Shown: positions 55,366 to 64,000 of the stretch, piece after piece
Layout: each line of letters starts with the position of its first letter
How positions within the stretch are numbered: position 1 is the stretch's first letter
Assembly: GCF_002850255.1 (NCBI RefSeq)
Contig: NZ_CP022523.1
Coordinates: 496,001 to 560,000, forward strand
DNA from: Pseudoalteromonas sp. NC201
GTDB taxonomy: Bacteria; Pseudomonadota; Gammaproteobacteria; Enterobacterales; Alteromonadaceae
DNA: 64,000 bases
Reading direction: 5' to 3'
Position numbers and translations under genes: made by a program
The notes under the pieces: generated by a model
What the model was told of the DNA's origin: nothing
The model's database searches: none
The model's input: only the letters and a program-made list of their open reading frames with translations

Positions 55366-55896
55366 TTATTGCCTTTGCATAAATATTGTTACTTCGGCCA
55401 TCACAATACCAAACTTTTCGATATAAGAGCGGTTCATAAGGGTGGTTTGGTCAAAAGACCACATCCAATCATCAAAGTGTACTTCATAACTGGTATCATC
55501 AACGGGTAGGTCCATTCTATACTGCCAATTCATTGCATTGCCGAAGGTTTCGCCTGATGCTGAGTTGAGGATATCGTCGGCGCGGCCGGTATATTTATTG
55601 CCTGCAGCTTTTGTAATAGTCCAAACTCGCGTTTGAACCCCGTCGCCGAGCAAATAGTTGAAGGACTCATCTAAAATAAGTTCAGATTTGGTGTTAATAG
55701 AGCCCTTGATATCGACAGTAAACTGTTGAACTAAGTTGCCATCTCTGTCTTGGACTATTCCCCACGCTTTTACATCACCAACAAAAAACTCGTAGGGGTC
55801 AAATTGCGGTTTAAGTGTAGCGTACTTTTTACCGTCAATCCCGGAGCTGCAAGCCGACAATAAAAGTAAGGTGAGTACTGCAAGAGTGATGCGCAT
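55366..55896 (-). CDS. DUF3833-type lipoprotein
   Basis: 176 aa from the ATG at 55896; an upstream in-frame ATG would overlap the previous gene and lacks a signal peptide. Lipobox LSAC near residues 13-16. The core contains FDPYEFFVGDVKAWGIVQDRDG and the paired Trp (WMWSFDQTTLMNRSYIEKFG) typical of DUF3833. Lies 108 bases after the CHI-like gene on the same strand, the usual pairing in gammaproteobacterial lipid-modification clusters. Confidence 0.87.
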   Translation of the reverse strand: MRITLAVLTLLLLSACSSGIDGKKYATLKPQFDPYEFFVGDVKAWGIVQDRDGNLVQQFTVDIKGSINTKSELILDESFNYLLGDGVQTRVWTITKAAGNKYTGRADDILNSASGETFGNAMNWQYRMDLPVDDTSYEVHFDDWMWSFDQTTLMNRSYIEKFGIVMAEVTIFMQRQ

Positions 55897-56003
55897 TGTT
55901 TTCTCCTTAGGCTTGAGGCCTCTTTGAGTGCTATTGCTTCTATTATGTCTTGTTGAACAAAGTATTGATGTTGAAATTGAGGGAAAAGGAGCATTAATTA
56001 TTC

Positions 56004-56525
56004 TCATTTCAGGCCCAAAAGTTCAGCTCGCATGGCAGGTTCGGAGGTTTTTTCACCGAGCCAAATATTGAAAAAGCGGGTCGTAAATTCCGAATCTTTC
56101 ACTTCGCCAATAAGCTTTTTATCTTGGTAAAACTGCGTAGTTCCCCCAGGTGTTCTTACGCCAAATAGCATTGTGCCTTTAGAGACATTGGGAAAAATTT
56201 TTTCCATTTCTGCCAGCCATCGCTCACCTTGACTTGAGTTAGTAAACCCTTGTTTCTCTATTTCTTTCAGTGATCGTTTTGCTATCTCTTTGCCGTCTAG
56301 CTCGCGTAAATATCTTAATGCCAACACAAAAGGCTGATCTTGAGAGTAGACTCCTTGGGGGGCATAAAGGCTGGCATCATAAACATCCCAAAACAAATAG
56401 GTCATTCGACTTGTTTTGCCGACTTGTTGAGGGTTTTCTATAAATTGATTTACAAGAGTACTGGTGCTTGCGAAACCCTGAGTGCTGAATAGCAACATCA
56501 AAAAGGCAAAGATGACCCTTTGCAT
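56004..56525 (-). CDS. Periplasmic chalcone-isomerase-like protein
   Basis: 173 aa with signal peptide ending near GFASTST. CHI-like core: SRMTYLFWDVYDASLYAPQG, FVLALRYLRELDGKEIAKRS and TPGGTTQFYQDKKLIGEV. Bacterial members are thought to bind fatty acids rather than act on flavonoids. A degenerate copy of the 18-bp motif encodes GFTNSSQ near 56238-56256, but only the TTTACTAA half is retained. Confidence 0.85.
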   Translation of the reverse strand: MQRVIFAFLMLLFSTQGFASTSTLVNQFIENPQQVGKTSRMTYLFWDVYDASLYAPQGVYSQDQPFVLALRYLRELDGKEIAKRSLKEIEKQGFTNSSQGERWLAEMEKIFPNVSKGTMLFGVRTPGGTTQFYQDKKLIGEVKDSEFTTRFFNIWLGEKTSEPAMRAELLGLK

Positions 56526-56669
56526 ACTAACCTCGTCCTATAATAAAAATCAGTTGGCTTGTTATACGAACGAGCTGGAGAGTTTGTTCACTTTGCTGCT
56601 GCCTGAAAGGTGCTGTCATCCCCCTTTACAATTTGTTAAGCTGACTAAAACCTACATACAGGAGCCATT

Positions 56670-57152
56670 ATGAGCCTTTCAATTCGCCCAGCAGAAGTAG
56701 CTGATGCCGCGACGATACTGCACTTTATCAACGAACTTGCAATTTATGAGAAAGAGCCAGATGCCGTGCTCAATACCGTGGAAGAAATAGAACAGAAACT
56801 GTTTGGTAAAGAAGCCAGAGCACACAGCGTTATTTGTGAACTAGATGGCGAAGCAATCGGGTTTGCAGTGTATTTCTTTAATTATTCTACTTGGCTTGGC
56901 AAGCACGGTCTTTATCTTGAAGACTTATATGTATCACAAGATAAGCGCGGTGTTGGTGCAGGTAAAGGGATCATGAAATACCTCGCAAGACTTGCACTAC
57001 AAAAGGATTGCGGTCGCTTTGAGTGGGTGGTACTTGACTGGAACAAACCATCAATCGACTTTTATGAAAGCATCGGTGCTAAAGCACAAAACGAGTGGAT
57101 TATTTATCGCCTAACAGGACAGGAACTCATCGATTTTGCTGAGCAGGTATAG
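56670..57152 (+). CDS. GNAT-family N-acetyltransferase
   Basis: 160 aa, ATG with AGGAG upstream. Acetyl-CoA loop VSQDKRGVGAGKGIM near residues 92-106, followed by RFEWVVLDWNKPSIDFYESIGA, a pattern of the diamine/spermidine N-acetyltransferase-like group. Substrate unknown. Last ordinary gene before the CRISPR leader. Confidence 0.88.
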   Translation: MSLSIRPAEVADAATILHFINELAIYEKEPDAVLNTVEEIEQKLFGKEARAHSVICELDGEAIGFAVYFFNYSTWLGKHGLYLEDLYVSQDKRGVGAGKGIMKYLARLALQKDCGRFEWVVLDWNKPSIDFYESIGAKAQNEWIIYRLTGQELIDFAEQV

Positions 57153-57309
57153 TGAAGTTTATTAGTCTGTTGGCTATACATTATTTGAAGAGAAACCCCC
57201 GATCTTTAACAATTGAGCCGAGTAAACATACGTAGAATTTGTACCCAATATTTTTGGTGAAAATTGCAATGGTGATTTTTGTTAATAGAAACAGTGACAT
57301 ATCTTTAGA
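57153..57309 (+). promoter_or_regulatory. CRISPR leader
   Basis: A 157-bp AT-rich, T-run-containing stretch (ending gttaatagaaacagtgacat, then atctttaga) directly before the first repeat. It is on the end with perfectly conserved repeats, opposite the degenerate end. It would hold the pre-crRNA promoter and integration signals. Confidence 0.72.
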
Positions 57310-59905
57310 GTGTTCCCCGTACGCACGGGGCTAAACCGCAATTAAGCCACCAGCCGATTACAAGGAATACGTGTTCCCCGTACGCACGGGGCTAAACCGA
57401 CATTAAAGAGGTTGCGCCATCTGATGTGAAAGTGTTCCCCGTACGCACGGGGCTAAACCGGTGGTCGCGGAAAAGGCTGCGCCTGTAGTGCGGTGTTCCC
57501 CGTACGCACGGGGCTAAACCGTTACTTCAGCAATGATAAGAGTACACATTGGTGTGTTCCCCGTACGCACGGGGCTAAACCGCAATCATTAGCGCCATGA
57601 ACTTAACCGCTATAGTGTTCCCCGTACGCACGGGGCTAAACCGGTAAACCCCATTCATTTAATACCACCCGAACAGTGTTCCCCGTACGCACGGGGCTAA
57701 ACCGGGTTGTATATGACTCGCACCGAATTTGTAAACGTGTTCCCCGTACGCACGGGGCTAAACCGCGGGGTTATAATGATTGAAATCAACAAATTAGGTG
57801 TTCCCCGTACGCACGGGGCTAAACCGGCATTGATAAATAACAGGAATTAAATTTATTTGTGTTCCCCGTACGCACGGGGCTAAACCGGCGAAATCAGGGG
57901 GAATCGTTACAACATTTCTAGTGTTCCCCGTACGCACGGGGCTAAACCTTTTGATTGGTGTAAGCCCTAAGCTCCGTTGATGTGTTCCCCGTACGCACGG
58001 GGCTAAACCGTTCAAAAATAGGCGCTGGAGCTTGTTCTTTGGGTGTTCCCCGTACGCACGGGGCTAAACCGCAACTAAATCACGGTAGTTTGAATCCGTA
58101 ACCGTGTTCCCCGTACGCACGGGGCTAAACCGCAACTAAATCACGGTAGTTTGAATCCGTAACCGTGTTCCCCGTACGCACGGGGCTAAACCGATGTTGT
58201 ATTGTTGTTGATTTCTCGATATCTAGTGTTCCCCGTACGCACGGGGCTAAACCGCTACCAACGTTTACCGCGATTACGGCCAATGTGTGTTCCCCGTACG
58301 CACGGGGCTAAACCGCTTGTATGTTTTATGCCTATTACTTTACAGCGCGTGTTCCCCGTACGCACGGGGCTAAACCGCTTGACCATCATTGCTTATCACG
58401 ATGGAGAGGGTGTTCCCCGTACGCACGGGGCTAAACCGTTATATTCAAACGGCTTGTGGCACTTGGCATGGTGTTCCCCGTACGCACGGGGCTAAACCGG
58501 TTATTGGGTTGGGAACATTTCCTGACACAGAGTGTTCCCCGTACGCACGGGGCTAAACCTAGAGGGGGCGACTGTATGGGTTGGTAACAACTGTGTTCCC
58601 CGTACGCACGGGGCTAAACCGGGCAACCCCTAACGCGTCCTGAATTAGCAAAGGTGTTCCCCGTACGCACGGGGCTAAACCGCATTCAGCCAAACTAGAA
58701 ATAGGCGCATTTGTGTGTTCCCCGTACGCACGGGGCTAAACCGAATATATCGAGCCGCCCACGGCGGGTACTCGCGTGTTCCCCGTACGCACGGGGCTAA
58801 ACCGGGTGGTTTATGACCAAAAGGCGTACGCTCATAGTGTTCCCCGTACGCACGGGGCTAAACCGTTACCCAGTGGCAACACCGCTGAGCTGTACACGTG
58901 TTCCCCGTACGCACGGGGCTAAACCGGTGCAGTTGCACATTGGCGGTTGGGCTGAGTAGTGTTCCCCGTACGCACGGGGCTAAACCGAATCTTGAGGCAA
59001 CATATTCACTTTTGGTGAAGTGTTCCCCGTACGCACGGGGCTAAACCGGAAATTCTTTCCTGTGGCACTTGTAATAGATTGTGTTCCCCGTACGCACGGG
59101 GCTAAACCGAACTGCATTTCTTCTACGCTTGGTTGTTCAAAGTGTTCCCCGTACGCACGGGGCTAAACCGTGGAGTGAAATCGTTTTGCATACTGCTTTG
59201 CAGCGTGTTCCCCGTACGCACGGGGCTAAACCGCAACTAAATCACGGTAGTTTGAATCCGTAACCGTGTTCCCCGTACGCACGGGGCTAAACCGTGCACG
59301 ACCTCTACAAATCCACAGCGACCAAAGTGTTCCCCGTACGCACGGGGCTAAACCGCGGTTTGCGTTGTAACTCTGCAAAATGTCAGGCGTGTTCCCCGTA
59401 CGCACGGGGCTAAACCGCCGCCAGAACCAACACAAAAGGTAACACGAGAGTGTTCCCCGTACGCACGGGGCTAAACCGTCCAGTGCTCTCACAAATGCAC
59501 GCTCTCAGTAGTGTTCCCCGTACACACGGGGCTAAACCGCAGCGTGGTAGCTCACTACTTTTCTGCAATCCGTGTTCCCCGTACACACGGGGCTAAACCG
59601 CACCTGTTACCACACAGCCGAGACTGCTGGGTGTGTTCCCCGTACACACGGGGCTAAACCGCGTATTTTAGGCGTTGCGTGGGATTCGGTTGTGTGTTCC
59701 CCGTACGCACGGGGCTAAACCGCTAGTAAACCTGAAAACATTACTAATTCACGAGTGTTCCCTGTACACACGGGGCTAAACCGACTCGGAACTACTACAT
59801 AAGGTTTTAATTGAAGTGTTCCCCGTACACACGGGGCTAAACCGCGTAGCGTGTTCAAAACCCAGTATCTCGACCAGTGTTCCCCGTACATACGGGGCTA
59901 AACCT
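57310..59905 (+). CRISPR. Type I-E CRISPR array: 43 repeats, 42 spacers
   Basis: The 29-bp repeat begins GTGTTCCCCG, ends GGGGCTAAACCG and has the short hairpin CCCCGTACGCACGGGG; it matches the type I-E class. Repeat starts are 61 bases apart with few exceptions; spacers are 32 bp, with several of 33-34. Repeats at 57921, 58532 and 59877 end in T. Repeats at 59511, 59572, 59633, 59755, 59816 and 59877 carry changes in the loop or stem, so this is the old end. One spacer is present three times (58072-58103, 58133-58164, 59234-59265). The orientation puts the leader on the left. Confidence 0.98.
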
Positions 59906-60009
59906 GAGTTATTCAGGTCTGAATCATGTGCTGTATTCGTCCGTGAAGCAGCATCCCTCACGCATCCATGCGCTCACCTTAGCAGGCTGCGAAACTGTGT
60001 TTTGGTCCT

Positions 60010-60037
60010 ACTTCGCCCCCGTACGCACGGGGCTAAC
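60010..60037 (+). repeat. Degenerate terminal CRISPR repeat
   Basis: A truncated repeat (GCCCCCGTACGCACGGGGCT, then AACC) after about 105 bases of non-spacer DNA beyond the last full repeat. It marks decay of the distal end of the array. Confidence 0.75.
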
Positions 60038-60087
60038 CAGTAGAACATTTTAGTAGGAAAGAGGCGGTGGACAGCTTGGCTGGAAGT

Positions 60088-60117
60088 GGTGGCAGGGTGA
60101 GACTCGAACTCACATCA
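60088..60117 (-). other. tRNA 3'-end-like fragment between array and WYL gene
   Basis: On the minus strand GTGAGTTCGAGTCTCAC is a perfect T-arm with TTCGAGT loop, followed by CCTGCCACCA, ending in CCA. The remaining tRNA parts cannot be recognised upstream, and the acceptor is one base short for a standard tRNA. It could be a relic of integration into a tRNA gene. Confidence 0.35.
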
Positions 60118-60289
60118 TATATAAACTGCATATAACCGTTACCCATTGGAAACACTGCCGCAATAGTTGATTATTAATCTATCATCAAAAAAATGCTAGC
60201 GTGATCTCTCTGTCAGTTTGTCTCAGGTCAATGACTTACTTTGTTTGTTTTGATACATTTATTTTACGAAAATTTTACCAGAGTGTTTT

Positions 60290-61123
60290 ATGCAGGCTAA
60301 GGAAGAGCTGTATTTTAGATATATTGAAGCGGTATTGTTTTGGCAGGGAGAAATCCAGACCGGTACTTTCCAGAGCAAATTTAAGCTTTCAAGGCCCAGC
60401 GCACGGCGTTATGTCACCGACTTTATTGAGCGTTATCAGATTGCCGCAAGCTATAATGAGTCTGAGAAAGCCTATGTGCTGGCAAGCCCCTTTACACCTA
60501 ATTATATCTCTCAGGATTTTACTGAGTATACTAGTCTCACAGGGGAACAGTACATACACAATCTGAGTTCCTCAACGATTACTTCGCTGGCATTACCACA
60601 CAGAAAGCTTAACCCCACCATTTTGCGGCCCATATTGAATGCCTGTCGGCGACAAAGCGTGCTGGATATTCGCTATCAGTCTATAAAAGAAGGCGGTGAA
60701 ACCGAGCGCGTGATCCGCCCTCACACGCTGATTAACTCTGGACTGCGCTATCATTTGAGAGCCTACTGTGAAAAAGCCAAAGGCTTTAGAGACTTTTCAT
60801 TATCGCGTATCGTCTCTGCTTCCCCAGAATTTATCAGCAAAGCGCAAAAGTACAAAAAAGACGACGAAGCCTGGCAGCAGGAAGTCACTTTAACCATAAT
60901 CCCCGACCCAAGACTCAGCGAGTACGCCCAGCAAGTTATCGCTCACGACTTTGATATGCACAATTACCAAAAGCAAATTAAAACCAACGCTGCACTGATC
61001 AACTACCTGATCAGCATTTTGAGGTTAGATGTTCAGCACCCACACCCGGAAGCACAGCAAATTGTGATGGAACCAGCCTGCTATAGAGAGCTAAGGGCCA
61101 GAAGGTTGTTATGGAACAGTTAA
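60290..61123 (+). CDS. WYL-domain transcriptional regulator (BrxR/CapW-like)
   Basis: 277 aa. N-terminal winged helix-turn-helix at about residues 1-70 (FQSKFKLSRPSARRYVTDFIE). WYL domain at about 115-200, in which VLDIRYQSIKEGGETERVIRPHTLINSGLRYHLRAYCE carries the ligand-pocket pattern. A WCX-like C-terminal extension follows. BrxR and CapW regulators have this layout and control defence operons. Lying between the array and cas3, on the same strand, it probably regulates the cas operon. 108 bases separate it from cas3. Confidence 0.88.
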   Translation: MQAKEELYFRYIEAVLFWQGEIQTGTFQSKFKLSRPSARRYVTDFIERYQIAASYNESEKAYVLASPFTPNYISQDFTEYTSLTGEQYIHNLSSSTITSLALPHRKLNPTILRPILNACRRQSVLDIRYQSIKEGGETERVIRPHTLINSGLRYHLRAYCEKAKGFRDFSLSRIVSASPEFISKAQKYKKDDEAWQQEVTLTIIPDPRLSEYAQQVIAHDFDMHNYQKQIKTNAALINYLISILRLDVQHPHPEAQQIVMEPACYRELRARRLLWNS

Positions 61124-61231
61124 ACAAACGCCCCAGACCGGGTAATTTCTTTACTGGTTGCAATTGCAGGATTGTCGGCGTTTTATTCGCGTCGTAAGCT
61201 GAGTGTATTGAAAGCAAGGACCAGAGCAATA

Positions 61232-64000
61232 TGACAGATCTAAACAGTTTGATGTTCAAATACTGGGGTAAAGCCAGAAAGCCACTTGAAATTGATTACT
61301 GCATGAGTGAGATTAATGGCGAGTCATTACAAGATATTGTTGAACGCCATCCAGGCGTTAATTCTGTCGATCACCTCAAAGCACTTGCGAGCAAAAAAGG
61401 GTGGCAAATCGCCAGGCAGGGCGAAACTTTTCACCGTTATCACCTACTTGTATTTCATAGCCTAGATGTGGCGGCGGTTGCACTGACTTATCTGGATTTG
61501 AATAAGCAATTTACACAAGATTTGGCCGAGTTTCTGGGGTTAACTATTCCACAGCTTAAGTCTTTGGTCGGATTCTTTGTTGCGATTCACGACTTGGGTA
61601 AATTTGCATCCGCTTTTCAAAATCTCGCTGAGTTTTATGACAGCAATCTAAGTCAGGGAAAGTCCAAAGAGCCATATTCTGCAAAAGATGCCCGACATGA
61701 TGGGTTAGGCCATCATTTCTGGAAAATGTGTCTAAAGCAGCTTAAAGAAAATAATATTTCAGCTGCATTACATGAAGCTTTGAAGAAGCTTGGAACTGTT
61801 AGGATCATACTAAATGCTGTGTTTGGCCATCATGGTGATCCTGTTGTGGCCGGAGAGTTTGGTAGAAAAGACAAGGATTATTGTATTGATGAAAATTATT
61901 GTGCGTGTATAGAGTTTATCCAGCTTAGTCTAGAGATGTTTGCCAGTAACTTTCCTGTTGAAAAGTTTGCGGATACGTTGTGGCGAAAACACCTTAGATA
62001 TGCCAGCTGGCATATCAATGGCATATGTATTTTGGCTGACTGGCTGGGGTCCGATACGGAATATTTTGCTTATCAGTCACAATCTATGGCAATTGATGCT
62101 TATTGGCAGAAAGCTTTAAAAAAATCACATAATGCTCTTTTAGACAGGCAACTCACAGGAAATGTTGAAGTTTCGCCTTACGATTCTGTTAAAAAGCACT
62201 TTGGCTTCGATACACCAACGCCACTACAGGCTTTTGCTGAGCAGGTCCCTGTTGGTTCTTCACCTCAATTATTTATTTTGGAAGACGTGACTGGAGCAGG
62301 TAAGACGGAGGCCGCACTGATCCTAATACATCGTTTGATGTATGCAGGTGCTGCTGATGGATTTTATTTTGGCTTACCTACCATGGCCACATCCAGTGCA
62401 ATGTATCATCGCATTGCAAAGCATTATCTTCAGATGATGTCGATTGATGGTAAAAAGGCGAGTTTGGTTCTGGCACAGGGCGCAAGTATGATGGAAGAAG
62501 CTTATCAGGATTCGCTCATATATAATCAGCTTCCTGATATCGAGTATGGTAATTCCGACTCCACAGCGAGTCAGGCCTGTCATGTTTGGTATGCTGACTC
62601 TAAAAAGAAAGCGCTGCTTGCTAAGGCGGGCGTTGGCACTATCGATCAGCCGTTGCTTTCCATTTTACCTTCTAAACATAGCGCTCTTCGGGTTCATGGA
62701 CTGGTGCGAAAAATATTAGTCCTTGATGAGGTACATGCGGCAGATCAATATATGTTTACGATGCTGGAAGATTTATTAAGGGTTCATTTAAGGTTTGGTG
62801 GCAGTGTCATACTACTAACGGCGACATTACCCCATGAAAGGCGCAACCGGCTTTGCAATATTTGGCAAGAAGAGCTGGGTCTTGAGCATGTAGAAAACAT
62901 CCAAAATTCAGAGTTTCCGCTGGTAACCGGAATTGACCAACAAGGCAAACTGAAAGAGCAACCTGTTGGTAGTCTGTCCAGAAATCAGAAATCAGTACGG
63001 GTTGACTTCATTCACTCAGAACAGGATTGTATCGACGAGATACTGAAGCGAGCAAAGCGAGGAGAGGCAGTTGTTTGGATCCGTAATACCGTAACGGATG
63101 CTCAAAACGCTTATGCTTTACTGGCAGAGCATTATCCACAAGAGCATATCATTCTGTTCCATAGCCGCTTTGCCTTATACGACAGAAAACAAAAGGAAAA
63201 ACAGGTATTAAGTAAGTTTGGCAAAGAGAGTGGGCCTGAACAAAGAGCTGGGAAGATACTTGTTTCAACTCAGGTATTTCAGGAATCGATCGACGCGGAT
63301 AGCGACTTTATGATCAGCGATATCTGCCCTATTGATGACTTAATTCAGAGAGCTGGGCGGTTAAAAAGGCATATCCGTGATGCTAATGGTAACTATAACG
63401 ATAAGCTAAAAGAAGATGAACGGCCTCCTGCATTATTAAAGGTGTTTTGCCCGGAGTGGCAAAATGAACCTGAAACAGACTGGTTACATAAAGGGCATTC
63501 TGGTACAGCTGCAGTTTATCGAAGTTCAGCAATTATTTGGCTAACGCAAAAAGTATTAAGAGAAAAAGGGGGTATGTACTTGCCTGAGAAGGCGCGAGAT
63601 TTGGTTGAGGGGGTTTATAGTCAAATGGCACTTAATACACGCCCAAGTAACTTAGATTGCCACCATAGCGAATATCGGGCGCGGGAACAGACTATGGAAA
63701 ACACCGCTAAACAGCTAAAGCTGGAATGGGACAAAGGTTACAGCCGTGAAGCGGGAAAAGTGTGGTTAGGTGAGGAGCTGGAAATAAACACGCGTTACAG
63801 CGACAGAGTCAATATTCAGGTAGTGATGTTAAAGCTGACCGAAGGGGAAGAGCTAACTTTCTATGCTGATGGTTTGGCTAAAAAGCATTTGTTACAGCAC
63901 AGTGAAATTCGGGTAGATGAGGAGTCAATAGCTAAGAAGCTAGCGCCAGTTCCAAAAGAGTATAGCGAGCAGCTGGAGAGTCTTTTCGAGCGCTACCCCT
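61232..64000 (+). CDS. cas3: CRISPR-associated helicase-nuclease Cas3 (type I-E), partial
   Basis: At least 923 aa, open at the window end. N-terminal FKYWGK and HD-nuclease motifs resemble E. coli Cas3: LLVFHSLDVAAVAL (His76), FVAIHDLGKFA (His120, Asp121) and VFGHHGDP. Superfamily 2 helicase: Walker A EDVTGAGKTEAAL near residue 351, DEVH in LVLDEVHAADQYM near 498, SAT-like LLTATLP, and QRAGRLKRH (motif VI) near 705. It degrades DNA marked by Cascade. Downstream cas genes (cse1 onward) are expected beyond the window. Confidence 0.96.

Noticed and set aside
56238..56256. A further copy of the 18-bp motif in the CHI-like gene
   Set aside because: Only the TTAGTAAA half matches; the GATCT half is absent, so it is counted as a possible decayed copy only.
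57794..59961. Several short reading frames with CVRGT or PVRTGNT repeats
   Set aside because: They are translations of the CRISPR repeat, not genes.
60088..60180. A complete tRNA gene
   Set aside because: Only the T arm and a short acceptor-like end are recognisable. D and anticodon arms are missing and the acceptor is one base short.
61110..61196. A 28-aa frame between the WYL gene and cas3
   Set aside because: It overlaps the end of the WYL gene, has no clear ribosome site and no recognisable features.

Overview
The window looks like chromosome from a marine gammaproteobacterium of the Alteromonadales, most probably Pseudoalteromonas. This is inferred from gene content and low-to-moderate GC, since there is no rRNA or taxonomic marker gene here. 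It carries many periplasmic or outer-membrane lipoproteins, secreted or lipid-anchored peptidases (M3 and S9A), large hybrid histidine kinases, a DUF3649/PepSY/DUF3325 iron-uptake set and an MntP gene under a yybP-ykoY riboswitch.

Layout. 1-5.6 kb: a conserved hypothetical gene, a 263-bp MITE, lipocalin, a collagen-stalked PhoX-like lipoprotein and a di-heme lipoprotein. 5.6-8.4 kb: an intergenic stretch rich in an 18-bp repeat, then the iron-type membrane operon with a Fur-like site. 8.5-11.5 kb: a uracil-DNA-glycosylase-type gene, a small membrane protein, and qorB divergent from a LysR regulator. 11.9-13.3 kb: a four-gene unit (HTH regulator, 56-aa ORF, an 80-aa peptide with a double-glycine leader pattern, a membrane protein). 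13.3-17.2 kb: an ABC-2 exporter, a DUF2141 lipoprotein, a miniature pirin and a glutathionyl-hydroquinone reductase. 17.3-30.3 kb: three signalling loci (a hybrid kinase with Hpt, a diguanylate cyclase, and a PAS-kinase/REC/REC-GGDEF-EAL operon) mixed with a DJ-1-like gene, an M3 peptidase, a LiaF-like gene, a 38-aa lysine-rich gene and mntP. 30.3-33.4 kb: a dihydrolipoamide-dehydrogenase-like flavoprotein, a peroxiredoxin-glutaredoxin fusion and DinB.

33.5-42.6 kb is the accessory core. It holds an orphan type VI VgrG with a C-terminal WHH/HNH-type toxin and a SUKH immunity gene. Downstream lies a duplicated, headless copy of the VgrG tail, followed by a toxin remnant and a second immunity-like gene. 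Mosaic repeats flank both sides, and one copy is split by an IS110/IS1111-type element with a long 3' non-coding end. 42.6-57.2 kb returns to ordinary genes: a beta-helix lipoprotein, an MBL hydrolase, a hybrid kinase plus Hpt protein, a TetR/ABC-exporter pair with a palindromic operator, a second MITE copy, GNATs, Rof and prolyl oligopeptidase.

57.2-64.0 kb is a type I-E CRISPR locus: an AT-rich leader, 43 repeats of 29 bp plus one degenerate remnant, a WYL regulator of the BrxR/CapW type, and cas3 running off the window end. The leader is on the side away from cas3. One spacer occurs three times.

Points most worth a second look are the 18-bp motif TTAGTAAAANNNTGATCT, which occurs between genes and in frame inside genes; the VgrG tail duplication with its displaced toxin/immunity pair; the IS1111 element with its fold-back hairpin over the transposase start and a candidate guide RNA; and the double-glycine peptide unit.
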